In this document: piece by piece, positions 59,992-64,000 of the stretch
Position numbering within the stretch: the stretch's first letter is position 1
Layout: every line of letters starts with the position of its first letter
Origin: Burkholderia territorii
GTDB taxonomy: Bacteria > Pseudomonadota > Gammaproteobacteria > Burkholderiales > Burkholderiaceae
Direction: 5' to 3'
Length of the DNA: 64,000 bases
Assembly: GCF_902833055.1 (NCBI RefSeq)
Contig: NZ_CADFEJ010000001.1
Location: forward strand, 1-64,000
Translations under genes and position numbers: made by a program
The notes under the pieces: model-generated
Databases searched by the model: none
Seen by the model: the letters and a program-made list of their open reading frames with translations, nothing else
Told to the model about the DNA's origin: nothing

Positions 59992-60108
59992 TCGCCGGGC
60001 GTTCGCCCGCCTGACTTTTCCTGCCGTTTCACCAGGCCGATCGCGCCGTTCGCGTCGCGAGGGGCCCGCTCACCCACGAAAAAACCGCACATAACCGGAG
60101 ACACCGTC

Positions 60109-61050
60109 ATGACGCACGCATCGCCCGCTTCATCCCGCCGCCGCGCCGCCCGCCTCGCGGCCGTCGCCGCGGCCGCCGTCGCAGCCTGGTTCCCGATAGT
60201 CACGCACGCGGCGCCGCTGCGGATCGGCATGACCTTCCAGGAGCTGAACAACCCGTATTTCGTGACGATGCAGAAGGCGTTGAACGACGCGGCCGCGTCG
60301 ATCGGCGCGCAGGTCGTCGTGACGGACGCGCATCACGACGTCAGCAAGCAGGTGAGCGACGTCGAGGACATGCTGCAGAAGAAGATCGACATCCTGCTCG
60401 TGAATCCGACCGATTCGACCGGCATCCAGTCGGCGATCACGCAGGCGAAGAAGGCCGGCGCCGTGGTCGTGGCCGTCGACGCGAACGCGAACGGCCCGGT
60501 CGATTCGTTCGTCGGCTCGAAGAATTACGACGCGGGCGTGATGTCGTGCGAATACCTGGCGAAGGCGATCGGCGGCAGCGGCGAAGTGGCGATCCTCGAC
60601 GGCATCCCGGTCGTGCCGATTCTCGAGCGCGTGCGTGGCTGCAAGGCCGGCCTCGCGAAATTCCCGAACGTGAAGCTGGTCGACACGCAGAACGGCAAGC
60701 AGGAACGCGCGACCGCGTTGTCGGTGACGGAGAACATGATCTCCGCGCATCCGAACCTGAAGGGCATCTTCAGCGTGAACGACGGCGGGTCGATGGGCGC
60801 GCTCGCGGCGATCGAGGGATCGGGCAAGGACATCAAGCTGACGAGCGTCGACGGCGCGCCCGAGGCGATCGCCGCGATCCAGAAACCGAACTCGAAGTTC
60901 ATCGAGACGACCGCGCAGTTCCCCGCCGACCAGGTGCGCATCGCGCTCGGCATCGCGATCGCGCGCAAGTGGGGCGCGACGGTGCCGAAGGCGATTCCGG
61001 TCGACGTGAAGGTCGTCGATCGCGGCAACGCGAAGGGATTCAGCTGGTGA
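60109..61050 (+). CDS. periplasmic sugar-binding protein, ribose type
   Basis: A 313-aa type I periplasmic binding protein (RbsB-like). The signal peptide is residues 1-34 ([16 protein letters not shown]). The mature start [20 protein letters not shown], the hinge-region [12 protein letters not shown] and the later [18 protein letters not shown] are typical of sugar and polyol binders. It is first of the import operon. The ligand could be ribose, another pentose or a polyol; ligand pocket residues cannot be assigned by eye. Confidence 0.93.
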   Translation: MTHASPASSRRRAARLAAVAAAAVAAWFPIVTHAAPLRIGMTFQELNNPYFVTMQKALNDAAASIGAQVVVTDAHHDVSKQVSDVEDMLQKKIDILLVNPTDSTGIQSAITQAKKAGAVVVAVDANANGPVDSFVGSKNYDAGVMSCEYLAKAIGGSGEVAILDGIPVVPILERVRGCKAGLAKFPNVKLVDTQNGKQERATALSVTENMISAHPNLKGIFSVNDGGSMGALAAIEGSGKDIKLTSVDGAPEAIAAIQKPNSKFIETTAQFPADQVRIALGIAIARKWGATVPKAIPVDVKVVDRGNAKGFSW

Positions 61051-61112
61051 GCGATGCGAGGCGCGACGTGAAGAGCGGCGGCCCGGCCGACGTCCTTCGC
61101 ACGGAGAAGCCG

Positions 61113-62619
<1,507 letters not shown>

Positions 62620-62633
<14 letters not shown>

Positions 62634-63633
62634 TTCTTCTTCCCCGTCTTCCCCGACACTCGCGGCCGCGGCCGGAAACGGCGATGCGCCGCCGCCGCGC
62701 GCGACGTGGACGCAATTGCGGCGTTCGACGCTGTTCTATCCGCTCGTCGGGCTGATCGTCGTGTGCATCGCGATGATGATCGCGAGCCCGAGCTTCCTGT
62801 CCGCCGCGAACCTGGAGAACGTGCTGCGCCAGGTGTCGATCAACGCGATCATCGCGGTCGGCATGACGTGCGTGATCCTGACCGGCGGGATCGACCTGTC
62901 GGTCGGCTCGGTCATGGCGCTGTCCGGCACGCTCGCGGCGGGTTTGATGGTCGCCGGCGTGAATGCGGTCGCAGCGCTCGCGATCGGCATCGCGGTGGGC
63001 TTCGGGTTCGGCTTCCTGAACGGCGTGTTCGTCGCGTTCGCGGGGATGCCGCCGATCATCGTCACGCTCGCGACGATGGGCATCGCGCGCGGCCTCGCGC
63101 TGATCTATACGGGCGGCTATCCGATCGACGGGCTGCCCGACTGGGTCGCGTTCTTCGGCAGCGGCAAGGTGCTCGGCATCCAGGCGCCGGTGCTGATCAT
63201 GCTGGCCGTCTATGCGATCGCGTGGCTGCTGCTCGATCGCATGCCGTTCGGCCGCTACGTGTATGCGATCGGCGGCAACGAGCAGGCGACGCGGCTCACC
63301 GGCGTGCGCGTCGCACGCGTGAAGCTGATCGTCTACACGCTGGCCGGGCTCACGTCGGCGCTTGCCGCGATCGTGCTGACCGGGCGCCTGATGAGCGGGC
63401 AGCCGAATGCCGGGGTCGGCTTCGAGCTCGATGCGATTGCGGCCGTCGTGATGGGCGGCACGTCGATCTCTGGCGGGCGCGGCGCGATTCTCGGCACGCT
63501 GGTCGGTGCGCTGCTGCTCGGCGTGCTCAACAACGGTCTGAACATGATCGGCGTGAACCCGTATGTGCAGAACGTGATCAAAGGCGGAATCATCCTGCTC
63601 GCGATCTACATCAGCCGAGAACGGTCGCGGTAA
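62620..63633 (+). CDS. sugar ABC transporter permease, RbsC type
   Basis: A 337-aa inner-membrane permease with about nine to ten helices. Family blocks are [61 protein letters not shown] and [20 protein letters not shown]. The N-terminal 35 residues are a Ser/Pro-rich extension. A strong GAGGAG precedes ATG 62620, inside the end of the ATPase gene. Confidence 0.95.
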
Positions 63634-63679
63634 CGATTCATTCATCAGCCATCCGAATCATCAACGGAAGAGACAACTC

Positions 63680-64000
63680 ATGACGACACCCGAAGCCCAG
63701 CCGCGCATGACCGCGGTGGTTTGCCACGGCCCCGAGGACTATCGCGTCGAGCAGGTCGCGAAGCCGCGCGCGGGCGCGAACGAGCTCGTGATCCGCATCG
63801 CCGCGTGCGGGATCTGCGCGAGCGATTGCAAGTGCTACACGGGCGCGAAGATGTTCTGGGGCGGCCCGAGCCCGTGGGTCAAGGCGCCGGTGATTCCCGG
63901 CCACGAATTCTTCGGCTACGTGGAGGCGCTCGGCGACGGCGCGGCCGAGCATTTCGGCGTCGCGCAGGGCGACCGCGTGATCGCCGAGCAGATCGTGCCG
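63680..64000 (+). CDS. zinc-dependent alcohol dehydrogenase, partial at window edge
   Basis: The first 107 residues of a medium-chain dehydrogenase/reductase; the gene runs off the right end. The catalytic zinc ligands Cys (CGICASDCKCY) and His-Glu (VIPGHEFFGYVE) are present, followed by GDRVIAEQIVP. The motif YTGAKMFWGGPSPW is distinctive. Placed directly after a ribose-type importer, it probably oxidises the imported sugar alcohol or sugar. Confidence 0.88.
   Translation, partial: MTTPEAQPRMTAVVCHGPEDYRVEQVAKPRAGANELVIRIAACGICASDCKCYTGAKMFWGGPSPWVKAPVIPGHEFFGYVEALGDGAAEHFGVAQGDRVIAEQIVP

Overview
The base composition (high GC throughout), codon use and gene families point to a Burkholderia genome, most likely the Burkholderia cepacia complex, and gene content of this kind (type III secretion, solo LuxR regulators, sugar ABC uptake) suggests a secondary replicon. 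That placement is an inference: there is no rRNA, tRNA, origin or clear insertion sequence in the window.

Left part (1-24 kb). Two paralogous DUF2589-type genes (115-1699) lie divergent from a NarL/FixJ-type regulator (1983). Next is a four-gene minus-strand operon (5331-2735) headed by a protein that carries all five active-site residues of a ribosome-inactivating protein (rRNA N-glycosylase, ricin/Shiga A-chain fold) at almost the ricin spacing. Then come lysA with its divergent LysR activator, several small housekeeping and accessory genes (GNAT, DUF4142, HAD phosphatase, YefM-YoeB toxin-antitoxin, GNAT, DUF1653, YcaQ-like glycosylase, MFS exporter), a trehalase and OprB porin pair, and an Nramp-superfamily transporter. 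The transporter is preceded by a leader of about 740 nt with two short ORFs. A divergent pair of LuxR solos without a luxI closes this part.

Middle (24-43 kb). A type III secretion cluster runs sctV-S-C-D-(F)-I-J-K-L-N-O-T-U on the plus strand. It is followed by an unexpected asparagine synthetase, then on the minus strand by a VirB1-like transglycosylase, sctR, sctQ and a receiver-less OmpR-type winged-helix regulator. The export apparatus and ATPase complex are complete. SctU, however, has lost its NPTH autocleavage motif, and no sctP ruler, sctW gatekeeper, translocator or chaperone gene is visible, so substrate switching looks absent or different.

Right part (43-64 kb). A Tat-exported molybdenum hydroxylase pair (isoquinoline 1-oxidoreductase type) with its AraC regulator is followed by about 1.9 kb of non-coding, lower-GC DNA holding perfect inverted repeats. 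Downstream is a cluster of five small secreted Gly/Ser/Thr/Ala-rich proteins and a sigma-54 enhancer-binding protein. The first two secreted proteins are one and two copies of the same unit of about 70 residues, which suggests an extracellular fibre or matrix system. The window ends with a hypothetical gene, an RcsB/NarL-type regulator, a methyl-accepting chemotaxis protein with a candidate FliA promoter, a ketopantoate reductase, and an AraC-regulated ribose-type ABC importer followed by a zinc alcohol dehydrogenase cut by the window edge.

Most cautious points: functions given only from family resemblance were read by eye, starts were chosen by Shine-Dalgarno position, and promoters and terminators are pattern matches.
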